From contig LVBW01000061.1 in the NCBI GenBank assembly GCA_001604585.1, positions 1-53,702 of the forward strand: a stretch of 53,702 bases of DNA, read 5' to 3'. Position 1 is the stretch's first letter. The number at the start of each line of letters is the position of its first letter. Below are positions 53,415 to 53,702 of this stretch, piece after piece. The notes beneath the pieces were generated by a model that made no database searches, had not been told where the DNA came from, and saw only the letters and a list, made by a program, of their open reading frames with translations. Source of the DNA: Puniceicoccales bacterium Verruco_02. Its GTDB lineage: Bacteria > Verrucomicrobiota > Verrucomicrobiia > Opitutales > Oceanipulchritudinaceae. The position numbers were made by a program, and so were the translations under genes.

Positions 53415-53702
53415 TCAGAGGCCCGTTTTATTGCGGAAGGCGCGTGCCTGTCTGCGCGAGAACTCCACTTCCTTGCCGTCGCAGAGGGTTGCCTTCAGCC
53501 CGCCGCTGAACCAGGGGCTTACCCCTTCGATTTTGTGCAGGTTCACGATTTGCGAGCGGTTGGCGCGTATGAACAGGCTCTCTGGCAGGCGCTGCTCCAG
53601 AGAGTTGAGCGTGCGGTATAGCAGGGGACTGCCACTTTTCATGTGCAGGCGGGTGTAGTTTCCCTCGGTTTCGAGCAGCTTTAGTTCGCGCAAGGGGACA
53701 AA
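53415..53702 (-). CDS. LytTR-family DNA-binding regulator, C-terminal part
   Basis: The last gene runs off the end of the window; only its C-terminal 95 or so codons are visible. They form a LytTR DNA-binding domain: FVPLRELKLLETEGNYTRLHM, then LNSLEQRLPESLFIRANRSQIVNLHKIEGV and the terminal strand LCDGKEVEFSRRQARAFR. A TTG at 53691-53693 could be read as a start, but FVPLRE belongs to the LytTR core, so the true start is beyond 53702, probably after a response-regulator receiver domain. It would regulate unknown targets in answer to a sensor kinase. It converges with fabZ, 13 bp apart. Confidence 0.85.
   Translation of the reverse strand, partial: FVPLRELKLLETEGNYTRLHMKSGSPLLYRTLNSLEQRLPESLFIRANRSQIVNLHKIEGVSPWFSGGLKATLCDGKEVEFSRRQARAFRNKTGL

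Overview
The window is GC-rich, gene-dense chromosomal DNA from a Gram-negative bacterium. Several features point to Verrucomicrobiota, probably class Opitutia (Opitutae, Puniceicoccales-like). They are a PEP-CTERM protein, a short type IV pilin-like protein of the kind common in that class, a choice-of-anchor I protein, a GH10 xylanase with an aromatic C-terminal tail, large AsmA-type and outer-membrane barrel proteins, and weak Shine-Dalgarno use. This placement is inferred from gene content; no rRNA gene is present.

Layout. 1-5.1 kb: a secreted unknown, adenine deaminase, an SDR oxidoreductase and a GT-C type membrane glycosyltransferase. 5.2-9.4 kb, minus strand: nadC, birA, a VTT/DedA-like membrane protein and xseA. 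9.5-12.7 kb, plus strand: a PIN-TRAM membrane protein, a pilin with its terminator, and argH. 12.7-13.0 kb: a 196-bp non-autonomous element with TA-flanked inverted repeats. 13.0-20.6 kb: a divergently read outer-membrane protein, then a 1711-residue AsmA-like protein with a DUF481-type barrel gene 13 bp behind it. 20.6-27.3 kb: cofactor and quinone metabolism (cobalamin adenosyltransferase, an unusual IMP dehydrogenase, menC, menE, polyprenyl diphosphate synthase, hemB). 27.5-31.5 kb: a secreted esterase, xthA and the GH10 xylanase. 31.6-43.2 kb: one unknown on the plus strand, then a long minus-strand run (infC, amidase, TIGR03790-like protein, gatB, mutarotase, metallophosphoesterase, cation/proton antiporter, membrane-STAS protein). 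43.4-47.6 kb: a choice-of-anchor I protein, a PEP-CTERM protein and a decayed IS1595/IS1016-like insertion sequence. 47.8-53.7 kb: a small unknown, a two-domain glycosyltransferase, two tandem tRNA-Gly genes, a PEGA/TolB-like lipoprotein, fabZ, and the 3' part of a LytTR regulator.

Most genes are housekeeping. menC, menE and the polyprenyl synthase would supply the head group and tail of menaquinone. AsmA plus DUF481 could form an inner-to-outer membrane pair. The most interesting signal is a tryptophan/aromatic C-terminal module. It occurs twice in the GH10 xylanase and once at the end of the choice-of-anchor I protein, which has no LPxTG, PEP-CTERM or Por signal that I can see. It is a candidate surface-retention module. 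Other points worth checking are the duplicated membrane sensor fused to a STAS domain, the IMP dehydrogenase with a replaced NAD-site Asp, the MITE, and an IS copy inactivated only by five in-frame nonsense codons. I found no CRISPR array, prophage or obvious defence island.
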